Positions 18,668 to 28,455 of a stretch of DNA of 64,000 nt are shown piece after piece. Made by a program: the position numbers and the translations under genes. Under the pieces are notes generated by a model. The model was not told the DNA's origin, made no database searches, and was given only the letters and a program-made list of their open reading frames with translations. Position 1 is the stretch's first letter, and each line of letters starts with the position of its first letter. The stretch is from assembly GCF_014217785.1 (NCBI RefSeq), contig NZ_CP048814.1:3286001-3350000 (forward strand), written 5' to 3'. The stretch comes from Rhodococcus triatomae (GTDB lineage: Bacteria; Actinomycetota; Actinomycetes; Mycobacteriales; Mycobacteriaceae).

Positions 18668-19750
18668 GTGGTTGACGGCGAAGGGTCTGGAGGCGCCACG
18701 GTGGAGACGCCGCGCGTGGCGTTGGTGACCGGTGCGAGCAGGTTCCTCGGCGGCTATCTGGTGACCAGGCTGGCGCAGAATCCGGCCGTCGAGCGGATCA
18801 TCGCGGTCGATTCGCTCTCACCGACGAAGGACATGCTGCGGCGGATGGGGCGCGCCGAGTTCGTGCGCGCCGACATTCGAAATCCGATGATCGGCAAGGT
18901 CGTTCGAAATGCCGGCGTGGACACGGTGGTGCACGCATCGACGCTCAGCCGGGCGCCCAAGTCGGGGAGCCGGGCCGCCATGAAGGACATGAACGTCATC
19001 GGGGCGATGCAGCTGTTCGCGGTGTGCCAGAAGGCGCCCACGGTGCGCAAGGTCGTCCTGCGCTCGACCACCTCGGTGTACGGGTCCTCGGCGAAGGATC
19101 CGGTCAAGTTCACCGAGGAGATGAGCGCCCGGCGTCGGCCCGGCGGCGCCTATGCGCGCGACAGCATCGAGATCGAAGGCTATCTGCGGGGCCTCGGACG
19201 GCGTCGTCCCGACATCGACGTGTCCATCCTGCGTCTGGCACCGATGGTCGGTCCGCGGCTCAACGGCACCGTGGCGCAGTACCTGACGTCCCCGATCGTG
19301 CCGACCATCGCGGGACGCGATCCGCGACTGCAGTTGCTCCACGAGGAGGACGCTCTCACCGCGCTCGACCGGGCCGTCGTCGGTGGCCCTGCCGGCACCT
19401 TCAACGTGGCCGGTGACGGAGTGGTGATGCTCTCGCAGGCGATCCGCCGCGCGGGCCGGGTCGAGGTCCCGATCCCGTCCCCGTTGTTCCGGAGTCTCGG
19501 GAGGGCGCTGATGGGGCCGGTGATGCGTTCGTACACCGACGAGCAACTCGAGTACTTCAACTTCGGCTGCGGCATCGACACCACCAGAATGCGCACCGAA
19601 CTCCGGTTCGAGCCTCGCTGGACGACGATGCAGGCCCTCGACGACTTCTCCCGCGCCACCGGTGCCCAGCCGGTCGGAACCGCCCGCTTCGTGGATGCCA
19701 CCGAGCGAGGGCTGCTGACGCTCGTCGGAACACCGGGGAGCGCCGGGTGA
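18668..19750 (+). CDS. NAD-dependent epimerase/dehydratase-like SDR protein (Rv0501/GalE2-like)
   Basis: 360 residues from GTG 18668. Extended SDR fold: nucleotide-binding loop VTGASRFLGGYLVTRL, acidic strand end AVDSL, DIRNP, and VVLRSTTSVYGSS. Where active epimerases have YxxxK, this protein has YARDS, so the catalytic Lys is missing from the usual place; it may bind NAD without classical epimerase chemistry. It is coupled by a 4-bp overlap to an acyltransferase, suggesting a lipid or envelope role. Confidence 0.85.
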   Translation: MVDGEGSGGATVETPRVALVTGASRFLGGYLVTRLAQNPAVERIIAVDSLSPTKDMLRRMGRAEFVRADIRNPMIGKVVRNAGVDTVVHASTLSRAPKSGSRAAMKDMNVIGAMQLFAVCQKAPTVRKVVLRSTTSVYGSSAKDPVKFTEEMSARRRPGGAYARDSIEIEGYLRGLGRRRPDIDVSILRLAPMVGPRLNGTVAQYLTSPIVPTIAGRDPRLQLLHEEDALTALDRAVVGGPAGTFNVAGDGVVMLSQAIRRAGRVEVPIPSPLFRSLGRALMGPVMRSYTDEQLEYFNFGCGIDTTRMRTELRFEPRWTTMQALDDFSRATGAQPVGTARFVDATERGLLTLVGTPGSAG

Positions 19751-20751
19751 GCGACGTGGCAAAGGTGATCCCCCTGCACTCCCGCAGCTCCGTCGACCGG
19801 AGCGCGTACGCCGCCAGCGAGGCGCGGCACCCGTCCGGGGTCCTGCCTCCGGTGACGCCGGTCGAGGCGTCCGAGGCCGCCCCCGATTCGGTCGTCGACG
19901 GGGTGCGTCGTGCCCTCGCCGATCAGATCGTCTCCGTGGCCGAGTTCGTGCGCCGTCGCCTGTCCGGCGACTATCACGTCGACGATTTCGGGTACGACCC
20001 GCATTTCGCCGAGAACGTGTGGCTTCCCGTCCTGCGGCCACTGTTCGACAAGTGGTTCCGGGTCGAGGTCAGCGGTATCGAGAACATTCCGGACAGTGGC
20101 GGTGCCCTCGTCGTCGCCAACCATGCGGGTGTGGTGCCGATCGACGGCCTGATGACGTCGGTGGCGGTGCACGACCGTCATCCGCAGCATCGTCCGCTAC
20201 GGATGCTCGCGGCGGACCGGGCGTTCGAGATGCCCGTGGTCGGGGACATCGCGCGCAAGGCGGGGCACACCCTGGCCTGTACTCCCGACGCCGAGCGACT
20301 GCTGCGCTCGGGAGAGCTCGCGGCCGTCTTCCCCGAGGGGTTCAAGGGCATCGGCAAGCCGTTCCGGGAGCGGTACAAGCTGCAGCGGTTCGGTCGCGGC
20401 GGGTTCGTCTCGGCGGCGATGCGCACCGGCGCGCCGATCATTCCGTGCTCCATCGTCGGGTCGGAGGAGATCTATCCGAAGATCGGGGACCTGAGCACTC
20501 TCGCCCGGCTGCTGGGGATGCCGTACTTCCCGGTGACCCCACTGTTCCCGCATCTCGGCCCGCTCGGCCTGGTTCCGCTGCCGTCCAAGTGGTACATCGA
20601 GTTCGGCGCCCCGATCACCACCGAGAACTACGACGCCGCGGCGGCCGAGGATCCGATGGAACTGTTCGAGGTCACCGACCACGTGCGCGAGACCATCCAG
20701 CAGACGCTGTACCGGCTCCTCGCTCGTCGCCGCAACGTGTTCCTGGGCTGA
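19747..20751 (+). CDS. Lysophospholipid acyltransferase family protein (Rv0502-like)
   Basis: 334 residues from GTG 19747. PlsC/LPLAT family with the catalytic box VANHAGVVPIDG (H-x4-D), the acceptor-binding AVFPEGFKGIGKPF and a late PIIPCSIVGSEEIYP strand. Such enzymes transfer acyl chains to glycerophosphate or other lipids at the membrane. The first 80 residues are an added polar region. It forms an operon with the preceding SDR protein. Confidence 0.9.
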   Translation: MSDVAKVIPLHSRSSVDRSAYAASEARHPSGVLPPVTPVEASEAAPDSVVDGVRRALADQIVSVAEFVRRRLSGDYHVDDFGYDPHFAENVWLPVLRPLFDKWFRVEVSGIENIPDSGGALVVANHAGVVPIDGLMTSVAVHDRHPQHRPLRMLAADRAFEMPVVGDIARKAGHTLACTPDAERLLRSGELAAVFPEGFKGIGKPFRERYKLQRFGRGGFVSAAMRTGAPIIPCSIVGSEEIYPKIGDLSTLARLLGMPYFPVTPLFPHLGPLGLVPLPSKWYIEFGAPITTENYDAAAAEDPMELFEVTDHVRETIQQTLYRLLARRRNVFLG

Positions 20752-20791
20752 ACCCGGCCCGTCCGGCGCGTGATCTACCCCCTCAACTGGG

Positions 20792-20836
20792 ACGATGTCA
20801 CATCGGTTCGATCTGACGAATACGGTGTGACATCGT
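20792..20836. terminator. 11-bp inverted repeat between converging genes
   Basis: ACGATGTCACA (20792-20802) pairs perfectly with TGTGACATCGT (20826-20836) across a 23-nt loop. It could be a bidirectional terminator or a regulator site; the long loop makes either uncertain. Confidence 0.45.
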
Positions 20837-20844
20837 GCCGGGCC

Positions 20845-20892
20845 GAGGTCGATCAGCCGGGAGGTCGATCAGCCGGGAGGTCGATCAGCGGT
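20845..20892. repeat. Three 16-bp tandem repeats at the 3' end of the HAD gene
   Basis: Two identical and one near-identical 16-bp units abut. The third contains the TGA of the leftward HAD-phosphatase gene, so the array appears to be copies of that gene's final codons, each carrying its stop. Confidence 0.9.
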
Positions 20893-21856
20893 GTTCGCGG
20901 CGGCGAGCAGCCACCGCACCCACCGCTCCGCCGACGGCACCGATCGCCAGGGCGGTCGGCACGCCGATCTTCGCCGCCTTGCGGCCGGTGCGGAAGTCAC
21001 GGATCTCCCAGCCGCGGGTCTTGGCGAGTTCACGCAGGTCCGTGTCGGGGTTGACGGCCACCGCGGTGCCCACCAGCGAGAGCATGGGGACGTCGTTGTA
21101 GCTGTCCGAATAGGCGGCACATCGACGCAGGTTGAGGCCCTCACGCACGGCGAGTGCGCGGACGGCGTGCGCCTTGCCGAGCCCGTGCAGGATGTCGCCG
21201 ACCAGCCGCCCGGTGAACACGCCGTCCTTGCTCTCGGCGACCGTGCCGAGTGCGCCGGTGAGGCCCAGTCGCTTGGCGATCACCTGTGCCAGTTCCACCG
21301 GGGTGGCGGTCACCAGCCACACCTGCTGCCCGGCATCCAGATGCATCTGCGCGAGCGCGCGGGTGCCCGGCCAGATCTTGTCGGCGATCACCTCGTCGTA
21401 GATCTCCTCACCGAGCCGCGCCAGTTCCGCTGTCGAGCGGCCGGCGACGAAGGACAGGGCCTTTTCCCTGCCCTCGGCGACGTCGTCGCTGTTCTCCTTG
21501 CCGGTGACCCGGAACTTCACCTGTTTCCAGGCGAAGTCCACCAGGTCCGACGTCTTCAGATACTTGCGGGCGGCGAGCCCCCGCGCGAAGTGGATGATCG
21601 AGGCACCCTGCACCATCGTGTTGTCGACGTCGAAGAACGCGGCGGCGGTCAGATCGAGTGGTACGTCGATCCGGTCGGTGTCCGCGCTCCCGGCCTCCTG
21701 TAGTGCGAGCGCGGCGTCGGCACTGGCCTCGCCCGCCATGTTCGCGCGGACCTCGGCTTCGCTCGGACCCAGTGGGTTCCGGAACCGGCGCCGGCCCGGC
21801 AGGACGAACTCCGCCCATCCCTCGCCGAAGCCGTCCGGTATCAGTCGCGCAGGCAC
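20885..21856 (-). CDS. HAD-IB family phosphatase (SerB1-like)
   Basis: 323 residues from GTG 21856, chosen for the GGGAGG site 5-6 nt upstream; a GTG two codons earlier overlaps that site. HAD motifs: nucleophile [13 protein letters not shown], motif [13 protein letters not shown], and motif [13 protein letters not shown]. The helical cap and C-terminal hydrophobic tail ([18 protein letters not shown]) match the SerB1/HAD-IB type (phosphoserine phosphatase-like), possibly membrane-associated. The substrate is not proven. Equivalent to Rv0505c. Confidence 0.88.
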   Translation of the reverse strand: MPARLIPDGFGEGWAEFVLPGRRRFRNPLGPSEAEVRANMAGEASADAALALQEAGSADTDRIDVPLDLTAAAFFDVDNTMVQGASIIHFARGLAARKYLKTSDLVDFAWKQVKFRVTGKENSDDVAEGREKALSFVAGRSTAELARLGEEIYDEVIADKIWPGTRALAQMHLDAGQQVWLVTATPVELAQVIAKRLGLTGALGTVAESKDGVFTGRLVGDILHGLGKAHAVRALAVREGLNLRRCAAYSDSYNDVPMLSLVGTAVAVNPDTDLRELAKTRGWEIRDFRTGRKAAKIGVPTALAIGAVGGAVGAVAARRREHR

Positions 21857-22017
21857 TCGCACCTCCCGTATCGCCGAAGCGTCCTGGCAGTAGCCTATCG
21901 CTCGAATCCCGAGGACAGCGGCCGGATCGGCGCGACGCGGAACACCTGTGATCGCCGTCTCCGAACGCGCTGGTCGGAGGCTGTGCCGCCGGGCCGGATC
22001 AGTGAGGAGATCGCGAC

Positions 22018-22287
22018 GTGACAGAGTGGGACGGCAACAGCCACGAGGTGACACTTCTCACCCGCGCCGGGTGCGGTGCGTGCGTGGGTGCGTGGGCCGA
22101 ACTGGTGGCGGTGTGTGCGGAGTTCGCGGTGACCCCCACCCAGCTCGACGTGGACGATGTGGCGGCCTCGCAACCCGATCTACGTGCTGAATTCGGCGAT
22201 CGGCTACCCGTCGTGCTACTCGACGGCAGGGAGCACAGTTACTGGGACGTCGACGTGGAGCGCCTTCGGGCCGATTTGCGCAAGTAA
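22018..22287 (+). CDS. Glutaredoxin-like protein (Rv0508-like)
   Basis: 89 residues from GTG 22018, preceded by GAGGAG. A thioredoxin-fold domain with [14 protein letters not shown] (CGAC redox pair), the cis-Pro in RLPVVLLDG and a C-terminal helix. DUF836-type glutaredoxin-like proteins reduce disulfides or carry Fe-S ligands. It lies upstream of rex, as Rv0508 lies upstream of hemA. Confidence 0.9.
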   Translation: MTEWDGNSHEVTLLTRAGCGACVGAWAELVAVCAEFAVTPTQLDVDDVAASQPDLRAEFGDRLPVVLLDGREHSYWDVDVERLRADLRK

Positions 22288-22356
22288 GGCGCGCCTAACT
22301 CACTCCGTTTCGGACGCTTTGCAGGTGGGAGCACATAAGCCGCGCCGTCAGCGACT

Positions 22357-22374
22357 TTGTGCATGGGTTCACAA
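22357..22374 (+). promoter_or_regulatory. Rex operator upstream of rex-hemACD
   Basis: TTGTGCATGGGTTCACAA matches the Rex consensus (TTGTGAA-N4-TTCACAA, recalled) with arms TTGTG and CACAA and a conserved TTCACAA half. It lies 82 bp upstream of the rex GTG. Rex binding at high NAD+/NADH would repress rex and the haem genes; low redox (oxygen limitation) would release it. The same arrangement is known for rex-hemACD in Streptomyces. Confidence 0.85.
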
Positions 22375-22455
22375 GCGGTTACCGTGGTGTGAACGAATTC
22401 CCCGGAGCATCGCGAAGGGCGGCATCGCACTGCCTCCCGGACGAGGAGCCAACAC

Positions 22456-23247
22456 GTGACCGAACAGCACCAGGCGCGCGGGCCGGTGGCCCCAGGCGTC
22501 ACGGCCGCTGTCGGACCGTCCGCTTCCGCCGCGGTAGCTGAATCGCGCGACATCCCCCAGGCTACGGTGAGCCGCCTCGCCTCGTATCTGCGGGTCCTGG
22601 AAATGCTCGCGGACGACGGCGCCACCATCGTGTCGAGCGAGGAACTGGCGAAGGCGTGCGGAGTGGGGTCGGCGAAGCTCCGTAAGGATCTGTCCTTCCT
22701 CGGCCCGAACGGCGTCCGCGGCGTGGGCTACGACGTGACCCGGCTCCGCAAGCGGATCGAGCGTGCCCTGGGCCTGGACCGGGGACACCGCGTCGTCCTC
22801 GTCGGTGTCGGGAACCTGGGCCGCGCGCTGGCCGGCTACGGCGGGTTCGTGCGCCGCGGCTTCGCGATGGTCGCCCTCTTCGACACCGACCCGGATCTGG
22901 TGGGAACCCGAGTGGGCGACCTGGTGGTCCGCCACATCGACACCCTGGACGGCGCCTGCGCCGATCTGCAGGCCACGATCGGCGTGATCGCCACACCCGA
23001 CGACGCCGCCCAGCAGGTGTGCGACGCCCTCGTCGCCGCCGGGCTGCGGTGCGTCATGAGTTTCTCGCCCGTCGCTCTCGACGTCCCCGACCACGTGGAA
23101 CTCCGTCGAGTCGACCTGGCCGCCGAGATGCAGCTCCTGTCCTTCAGCAGCGCCCGCAACAACGAACAGCCCGCGTCCGCGCAGGTGATCGGCAGCAGTG
23201 GCGTCCCGTCCACCGAGCCAAGAAACGGATCAGTGATCGCGCCGTGA
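22456..23247 (+). CDS. rex: Redox-sensing transcriptional repressor Rex
   Basis: 263 residues from GTG 22456. N-terminal winged helix: [19 protein letters not shown] and [23 protein letters not shown]. The Rossmann domain has [22 protein letters not shown] and [15 protein letters not shown]. Rex senses the NADH/NAD+ ratio. An added Ala/Ser-rich N-terminal extension and a polar C-terminal tail make it slightly long. It overlaps hemA by 4 bp and carries its own operator upstream. This gene is absent from M. tuberculosis. Confidence 0.96.
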   Translation: MTEQHQARGPVAPGVTAAVGPSASAAVAESRDIPQATVSRLASYLRVLEMLADDGATIVSSEELAKACGVGSAKLRKDLSFLGPNGVRGVGYDVTRLRKRIERALGLDRGHRVVLVGVGNLGRALAGYGGFVRRGFAMVALFDTDPDLVGTRVGDLVVRHIDTLDGACADLQATIGVIATPDDAAQQVCDALVAAGLRCVMSFSPVALDVPDHVELRRVDLAAEMQLLSFSSARNNEQPASAQVIGSSGVPSTEPRNGSVIAP

Positions 23248-24683
23248 GTGTTCTGCTTGTCGGGGTCTCGCACCGGACGGCACCCGTGCCGGTGCTGGAG
23301 CGCGTGGCGGTGACCGAGGCGGATCGCCCGAAGCTGACGGACAAGTTGCTGGGCTCCACCCACATCTCCGAGGCGATGATCGTCTCCACCTGCAACCGGG
23401 TCGAGATATACGCCGTCGTCGATGCGTTCCACGGCGCCCTCACCGAGGTCGGCGAGTTGCTCGCCGAGCATTCCGGGATCACGCTCGCGGATCTACACCA
23501 GCACGCCTACGTGCGCTACAGCGAGGCCGCGGCCGAGCATCTGTTCGCGGTGGCCAGCGGGCTCGACTCGATGGTTCTGGGGGAGCAGCAGATCCTCGGC
23601 CAGATCCGTGCCGCGTACGCGTCCTCCGACGCCCAGCAGGCCGCCGGCCGAACTCTGCACGAGCTGGCACAGCAGGCGCTGCGGGTGGGCAAGCGGGTAC
23701 ACACCGAGACCGGCATCGATGCCGCGGGCGCCTCGGTGGTCTCGGTCGCCCTGGACCGGGCAGCCACGATCATCGGTGGTGGTCTCGCCGGCCGCAGTGC
23801 CGTCGTGGTCGGGGCGGGCGCCATGGGCGGGCTGTCGGTCGCGCACCTGATCCGGGCCGGAATCGACCGGATCACCGTCGTCAACCGGACGACCGAGCGG
23901 GCGGAGCATCTCGCCGAGACCGCGCGCGCCGGTGGTGTCGATGCCGCCGCCGCGCCGCTGTCGGATCTCGCGACGGCCATGCACGACGCGGATGTCCTCG
24001 TGACCTGTACCGGGGCGGTCGGCGCCGTGGTCACGCTGGCCGACGCGCACGTCGCGCTCGCCCAGGCCGGCCGCACCGCCGATCGCCCGCTGGTGATCTG
24101 CGACCTGGGTCTGCCCCGGGACGTCGAGCACGCCGTCGGGGGGTTGCCCGGTGTCACCGTGCTCGACATGGAATCGCTGCAGGCGGATCCGGCCACCGGC
24201 GCTGCCGCCTCCGATGCCGAGGCCGCGCGTGCGATCGTCGCCGCCGAACTCACGAACTATCTCACCGGCCAGCGGATGGCCGAGGTGACCCCCACCGTCA
24301 CCGCACTGCGGCAGCGGGCAGCGGAGGTCGTCGAGGGGGAGTTGCTGCGACTGGACTCACGGTTGCCCGGTCTCGACGACCCGCAGCGCGACGAGGTCGC
24401 TCGTACCGTCCGCCGGGTGGTGGACAAGCTGCTGCACGCTCCGACGGTCCGGGTCAAGCAGCTCGCGTCGTCACCGGGCGGCGACGCCTACGCGGCCGCC
24501 CTGCGCGAGTTGTTCGAGCTCACGCCCGGTTCGGTCGCGGCCGTCGCCCAGTCGTCCGAGCTCGCTGCCGACATCGATCTGTCCAACGCCTTCATCTCGG
24601 GTGAGGATCCGCGTCTGCGGCACTTCGTGATCGACCAGGTGGACGAGGACATCACCAACCCAGGAAAGGACGTGCAGGAATGA
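23244..24683 (+). CDS. hemA: Glutamyl-tRNA reductase
   Basis: 479 residues from GTG 23244. First committed step of C5-pathway haem synthesis: reduces Glu-tRNA to glutamate-1-semialdehyde with NADPH. The catalytic Cys lies in [12 protein letters not shown], tRNA/dimer regions include [16 protein letters not shown], and the NADPH site is [13 protein letters not shown]. The C-terminal helical dimerisation domain is present. It is translationally coupled both to rex and to hemC. Confidence 0.97.
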   Translation: MSVLLVGVSHRTAPVPVLERVAVTEADRPKLTDKLLGSTHISEAMIVSTCNRVEIYAVVDAFHGALTEVGELLAEHSGITLADLHQHAYVRYSEAAAEHLFAVASGLDSMVLGEQQILGQIRAAYASSDAQQAAGRTLHELAQQALRVGKRVHTETGIDAAGASVVSVALDRAATIIGGGLAGRSAVVVGAGAMGGLSVAHLIRAGIDRITVVNRTTERAEHLAETARAGGVDAAAAPLSDLATAMHDADVLVTCTGAVGAVVTLADAHVALAQAGRTADRPLVICDLGLPRDVEHAVGGLPGVTVLDMESLQADPATGAAASDAEAARAIVAAELTNYLTGQRMAEVTPTVTALRQRAAEVVEGELLRLDSRLPGLDDPQRDEVARTVRRVVDKLLHAPTVRVKQLASSPGGDAYAAALRELFELTPGSVAAVAQSSELAADIDLSNAFISGEDPRLRHFVIDQVDEDITNPGKDVQE

Positions 24684-25645
24684 GCGCCGTCGGCACTCGC
24701 ACACTCCGGATCGGCACCCGGGGCAGCCTGCTCGCCACCACCCAGGCCGGAACGGTTCGTGACGCGTTGATCGGAGCCGGCCACGACGCCGAGCTCGTCG
24801 TCGTCAAGACCAAGGGCGACCAGTCGTCCGACCCGGTGGAGAAGATCGGTGTCGGCGTGTTCACCGCAGAGCTGCGCGAGGCACTCGTCGACGGCCGCGT
24901 CGACGTGGCCGTGCACTCGTACAAGGATCTGCCGACCGCGGCGGACGAGCGCTTCACCATCGCCGCCGTCCCGCCCCGCGAAGATTCCCGGGACGCGCTC
25001 GTCGCGCGCGACGGTCTGGTGCTCGGCGAGCTCCCGGCCGGATCACGCGTCGGCACCAGCGCCCCCCGGCGTGCCTCGCAGCTCCGCGCCCTCGGACTCG
25101 GCCTGGACGTCGTTCCGCTGCGCGGCAATCTCGACAGCCGGCTGCGTCGTGTCGCCACCGGTGAGCTCGACGCCGTCGTCGTCGCCCGCGCGGGGTTGGT
25201 CCGGATCGGACGCCAGGACGAGGTGACCGAGGCGCTCGAGCCGGTCCAGATGCTGCCGGCCCCTGCGCAGGGCGCGTTGGCCGTCGAATGCCTGTCGGAG
25301 GATGCGGCGCTGGTGGCGATTCTCGCCGGGCTGGACGATCCGGCCAGTCACGCGGCGGTCACCGCCGAACGAGCCCTGCTCGCCGAGCTCGAAGCGGGAT
25401 GCACCGCGCCGGTGGGAGCAGTGGCCGAGGTCGTGGAGTCGCTCGACGAGGACGGCCGCGTGTTCGACGAGCTGTCCGTGCGCGGCTGTGCCGCTGCGCT
25501 CGACGGCTCCGATGTCGTGCGTGCCGGTGCCGTCGGCGCGCCCGCCGATGCCGAGGCACTGGGTCGTCGGGTCGCCCGTGAGTTGCTCGAACTGGGAGCC
25601 CGCGAGTTGATGACCGCGTCCGGGGACGGTGATGCCGATGCTTGA
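24680..25645 (+). CDS. hemC: Hydroxymethylbilane synthase (porphobilinogen deaminase)
   Basis: 321 residues, ATG overlapping the hemA stop. Condenses four porphobilinogens. [14 protein letters not shown] and VHSYKDLPT are the substrate-binding segments, [10 protein letters not shown] follows, and the dipyrromethane cofactor Cys is in [12 protein letters not shown]. Normal length. Confidence 0.97.
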   Translation: MSAVGTRTLRIGTRGSLLATTQAGTVRDALIGAGHDAELVVVKTKGDQSSDPVEKIGVGVFTAELREALVDGRVDVAVHSYKDLPTAADERFTIAAVPPREDSRDALVARDGLVLGELPAGSRVGTSAPRRASQLRALGLGLDVVPLRGNLDSRLRRVATGELDAVVVARAGLVRIGRQDEVTEALEPVQMLPAPAQGALAVECLSEDAALVAILAGLDDPASHAAVTAERALLAELEAGCTAPVGAVAEVVESLDEDGRVFDELSVRGCAAALDGSDVVRAGAVGAPADAEALGRRVARELLELGARELMTASGDGDADA

Positions 25646-25694
25646 TCTGCGATGGCCGCCGTCGCCCCGGCGCACCCACCGACCTGCCTCCCCC

Positions 25695-25727
25695 CTGTAC
25701 CCCTCTCGAGATCTGTACCCCTCTCGA
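25695..25727 (+). repeat. Two 15-bp direct repeats in the hemC-hemD gap
   Basis: CTGTACCCCTCTCGA occurs at 25695-25709 and 25713-25727, 18 bp apart. The 108-bp gap is otherwise empty. It may be a small duplication or a paired regulator site. Confidence 0.8.
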
Positions 25728-25753
25728 AACATGACCGCACTGGAGAATCACCG

Positions 25754-27319
25754 ATGAGCCGAGTTCGCAAGAACGCCCCCGGACGAATCCTCTTCGTGGG
25801 GTCCGGTCCGGGCGACCCGGCCCTGCTCACCGTCCGCGCCCGGGACGTCCTCACCTCTGCCGCCCTGGCCTTCACCGATCCGGATGTCGACAAGGGCGTG
25901 TCTGCCCTCGTCGGTGCCGATCTCGGCGACGACCCGGAGACCGGGGAGCCGGTCGCCGAGGTACGCCCCGCGTTGGGCGAGCCGGGTGACGTGGCCAAGA
26001 CCCTGGTCAACGAGGCGAAGAACGGCCACGACGTCGTGCGCCTCGTCTCCGGGGATCCGCTGACCACCGATTCGGTGATCGCGGAGGTCACCGCGGTGGC
26101 GCGTACCCAGGTGCAGTTCGAGGTCCTGCCCGGCCTGCCGTCCGCGGCGACGGTGCCCGCGTACGCCGGTATGGCACTCGGGTCCGGACACACCGAGGCG
26201 GACGTGCGCAGCGAGGTCGACTGGGCTGCCCTCGCAGCTGCGCCCGGCCCCCTGGTCCTGCACGCGACGTCGGGCCATCTGGCCGAGACGGCGAGCGCGC
26301 TCGTCGAGCACGGTCTGGCGCCGCAGACGCCGGCCGCGATCACCGTCCACGGCACCACGCGCCAGCAGCGCACCGTGGAGGCCACCCTGGCGACACTCAA
26401 CGAGGCCGGCTCGGAGATGGTCGGTTCGCTGATCGTCACCGTCGGCAAGGTCGTCGCGCAGCGCGGCAAGATGTCGTGGTGGGAGTCGCGTGCACTGTAC
26501 GGCTGGAAGGTGCTGGTGCCGCGCACGAAGGAGCAGGCCCGGGAGATGAGCGATCGGCTCGTCACGCACGGGGCCATCCCGATCGAGGTACCGACCATTG
26601 CCGTCGAGCCGCCGCGCAGCCCGGCCCAGATGGAAAGGGCCGTCAAGGGTTTGGTCGACGGCCGCTACCAGTGGGTGGTCTTCACCTCGACCAACGCGGT
26701 GCGTGCGGTGTGGGAGAAGTTCGAGGAGTTCGGGCTCGACGCACGGGCGTTCTCGGGTGTGAAGATCGCGTGTGTCGGCGAGGCCACGGCGGACAAGGTG
26801 CGCTCGTTCGGCATCACCCCGGAACTGGTTCCCGCGGGGGAGCAGTCCAGTGAGGGTCTGCTCGCCGAGTTCGCCCCGTACGACGACGTGTTCGATCCGG
26901 TCAACCGAGTTCTCCTGCCGCGCGCCGACATCGCCACCGAGACCCTCGCCGAGGGCCTGCGCGAGCGCGGCTGGGAGATCGATGACGTGACGGCCTACCG
27001 CACGGTTCGGGCCGCGCCGCCGCCGGCCGAGACCCGCGAGATGATCAAGACCGGTGGGTTCGACGCCGTGTGCTTCACCTCGTCCTCGACCGTCCGGAAT
27101 CTGGTCGGTATCGCCGGAAAGCCCCACGCCCGCACCCTCGTCGCATGCATCGGCCCGAAGACCGCCGAGACCGCTGCGGAGTTCGGTCTCCGGGTGGACG
27201 TGCAGCCGGAGACCGCGCAGGTGGGTCCGCTGGTGGAGGCGCTCGCCGAGCACGCGGCCCGGCTGCGGGCCGAGGGCGCACTGCCGCCGCCGCGCAAGAA
27301 GTCTCGCGCGCGTCGCTGA
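25754..27319 (+). CDS. hemD: Fused uroporphyrinogen-III methyltransferase / uroporphyrinogen-III synthase
   Basis: 521 residues from ATG 25754. The N-terminal half is a SUMT-like (CobA) methylase with [21 protein letters not shown] and [16 protein letters not shown]; the C-terminal half, from about residue 255, is HemD with [30 protein letters not shown] and [13 protein letters not shown]. It closes the linear tetrapyrrole to uroporphyrinogen III and may methylate it toward sirohaem/cobalamin. The fusion is standard in actinobacteria. A Lys/Arg-rich tail ends the protein. Confidence 0.95.
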   Translation: MSRVRKNAPGRILFVGSGPGDPALLTVRARDVLTSAALAFTDPDVDKGVSALVGADLGDDPETGEPVAEVRPALGEPGDVAKTLVNEAKNGHDVVRLVSGDPLTTDSVIAEVTAVARTQVQFEVLPGLPSAATVPAYAGMALGSGHTEADVRSEVDWAALAAAPGPLVLHATSGHLAETASALVEHGLAPQTPAAITVHGTTRQQRTVEATLATLNEAGSEMVGSLIVTVGKVVAQRGKMSWWESRALYGWKVLVPRTKEQAREMSDRLVTHGAIPIEVPTIAVEPPRSPAQMERAVKGLVDGRYQWVVFTSTNAVRAVWEKFEEFGLDARAFSGVKIACVGEATADKVRSFGITPELVPAGEQSSEGLLAEFAPYDDVFDPVNRVLLPRADIATETLAEGLRERGWEIDDVTAYRTVRAAPPPAETREMIKTGGFDAVCFTSSSTVRNLVGIAGKPHARTLVACIGPKTAETAAEFGLRVDVQPETAQVGPLVEALAEHAARLRAEGALPPPRKKSRARR

Positions 27320-27369
27320 CAGTCCGACCAGTCCGCCGAATCGCCCTCCCCCGGAAGGGAAGTGTCGAG

Positions 27370-28356
27370 GTGTTTCCGACTCACCGCCCCCGGCGTCTGC
27401 GCCGATCCCCGGCGATGCGCAGGCTGGTCGCCGAGACGTCGCTCGAGCCCCGGCACCTCGTGCTGCCGATGTTCGTCGCGGACGGCATCGACGAGCCGCG
27501 GCCCATTTCGTCGATGCCGGGCGTCGTCCAGCACACGCAGGACTCGCTGCGGGAGGCCGCCTCCGAGGCGGTCGCCGCGGGCGTCGGCGGGCTGATGTTG
27601 TTCGGTGTACCGCGTCCGGAGGACAAGGATGCGCGGGGCACGTGCGGGGTGGCACCCGAAGGGGTGCTCAACCGGGCGCTGCGTTCGCTGGCCACCGAAC
27701 TCGGTGACGAGACGGTCCTCATGGCGGACACGTGCCTGGACGAGTTCACCGACCACGGCCACTGCGGAGTGCTCGACGCCGCGGGCGGAGTGGACAACGA
27801 CGCGACCCTGAAGCAGTACGCGGACATGGCGGTGGCGCAGGCCGACGCCGGCGCGCATCTGCTCGGTCCGAGCGGGATGATGGATGGCCAGGTCGCGGCC
27901 ATCCGGGCTGCGCTCGACGCTGCGGGGCACCAGGAAGTGGGTCAGTTGGCGTACGCGGCGAAGTACGCCTCCGCCTTCTACGGCCCGTTCCGTGAAGCGG
28001 TCGGGTCGTCGCTGCACGGCGACCGCCGGACCTACCAGCAGGATCCGGCGAATCGGCGGGAGTCGCTCCGGGAGGTGGACCTCGACCTCGCCGAGGGCGC
28101 GGACATGGTGATGGTGAAGCCGGCCATGTCGTACCTCGACGTGTTGCGCGAGACGGCGGACCGTTCGCCTGTTCCTGTTGCCGCTTACCAGATTTCGGGT
28201 GAGTACGCGATGATCACCGCGGCCGCGCAGAACGGCTGGATCGACCGTGACGCGGCGATCCTCGAATCGCTGGTCGGCATTCGTCGTGCGGGGGCGGACA
28301 TCGTGCTCACCTATTGGGCCACCGAAGTCGCGCAGCGGCTGAGTGGTCGGCGCTGA
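27370..28356 (+). CDS. hemB: Delta-aminolevulinic acid dehydratase (porphobilinogen synthase)
   Basis: 328 residues from GTG 27370. Joins two aminolevulinates into porphobilinogen. Zinc-site region [19 protein letters not shown] has two of the three Cys of the classical zinc enzyme with Asp in the middle position. The Schiff-base lysines are in [13 protein letters not shown] and [12 protein letters not shown]. Its last ten codons and stop are repeated downstream as a tandem array. Last gene of the rex-hem cluster here. Confidence 0.96.
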   Translation: MFPTHRPRRLRRSPAMRRLVAETSLEPRHLVLPMFVADGIDEPRPISSMPGVVQHTQDSLREAASEAVAAGVGGLMLFGVPRPEDKDARGTCGVAPEGVLNRALRSLATELGDETVLMADTCLDEFTDHGHCGVLDAAGGVDNDATLKQYADMAVAQADAGAHLLGPSGMMDGQVAAIRAALDAAGHQEVGQLAYAAKYASAFYGPFREAVGSSLHGDRRTYQQDPANRRESLREVDLDLAEGADMVMVKPAMSYLDVLRETADRSPVPVAAYQISGEYAMITAAAQNGWIDRDAAILESLVGIRRAGADIVLTYWATEVAQRLSGRR

Positions 28357-28447
28357 AGTCGCGCAGCGGCTGAGTGGTCGGCGCTGAAGTCGCGCGGCGG
28401 CTGAGTGGTCTGCGCTGAAGTCGCGCGGCGGCTGAGTGGTCGGCGCT
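28324..28447 (+). repeat. Four 31-bp tandem copies of the hemB 3' end
   Basis: Units start at 28324, 28355, 28386 and 28417. The first is the end of hemB ([10 protein letters not shown] and stop); the other three lie past the stop and differ from it by one or two bases (CAG to CGG; one G to T). Each unit carries TGA. The unit length is not a multiple of three. Confidence 0.97.
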
Positions 28448-28455
28448 GACGCCTC

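Noticed and set aside
22285-22300. GTAAGGCGCGCCTAAC as a DtxR/IdeR box before rex
   Set aside because: It overlaps the stop codon of the glutaredoxin-like gene, lacks the full 19-bp consensus and has a mismatch; it may be a weak hairpin.
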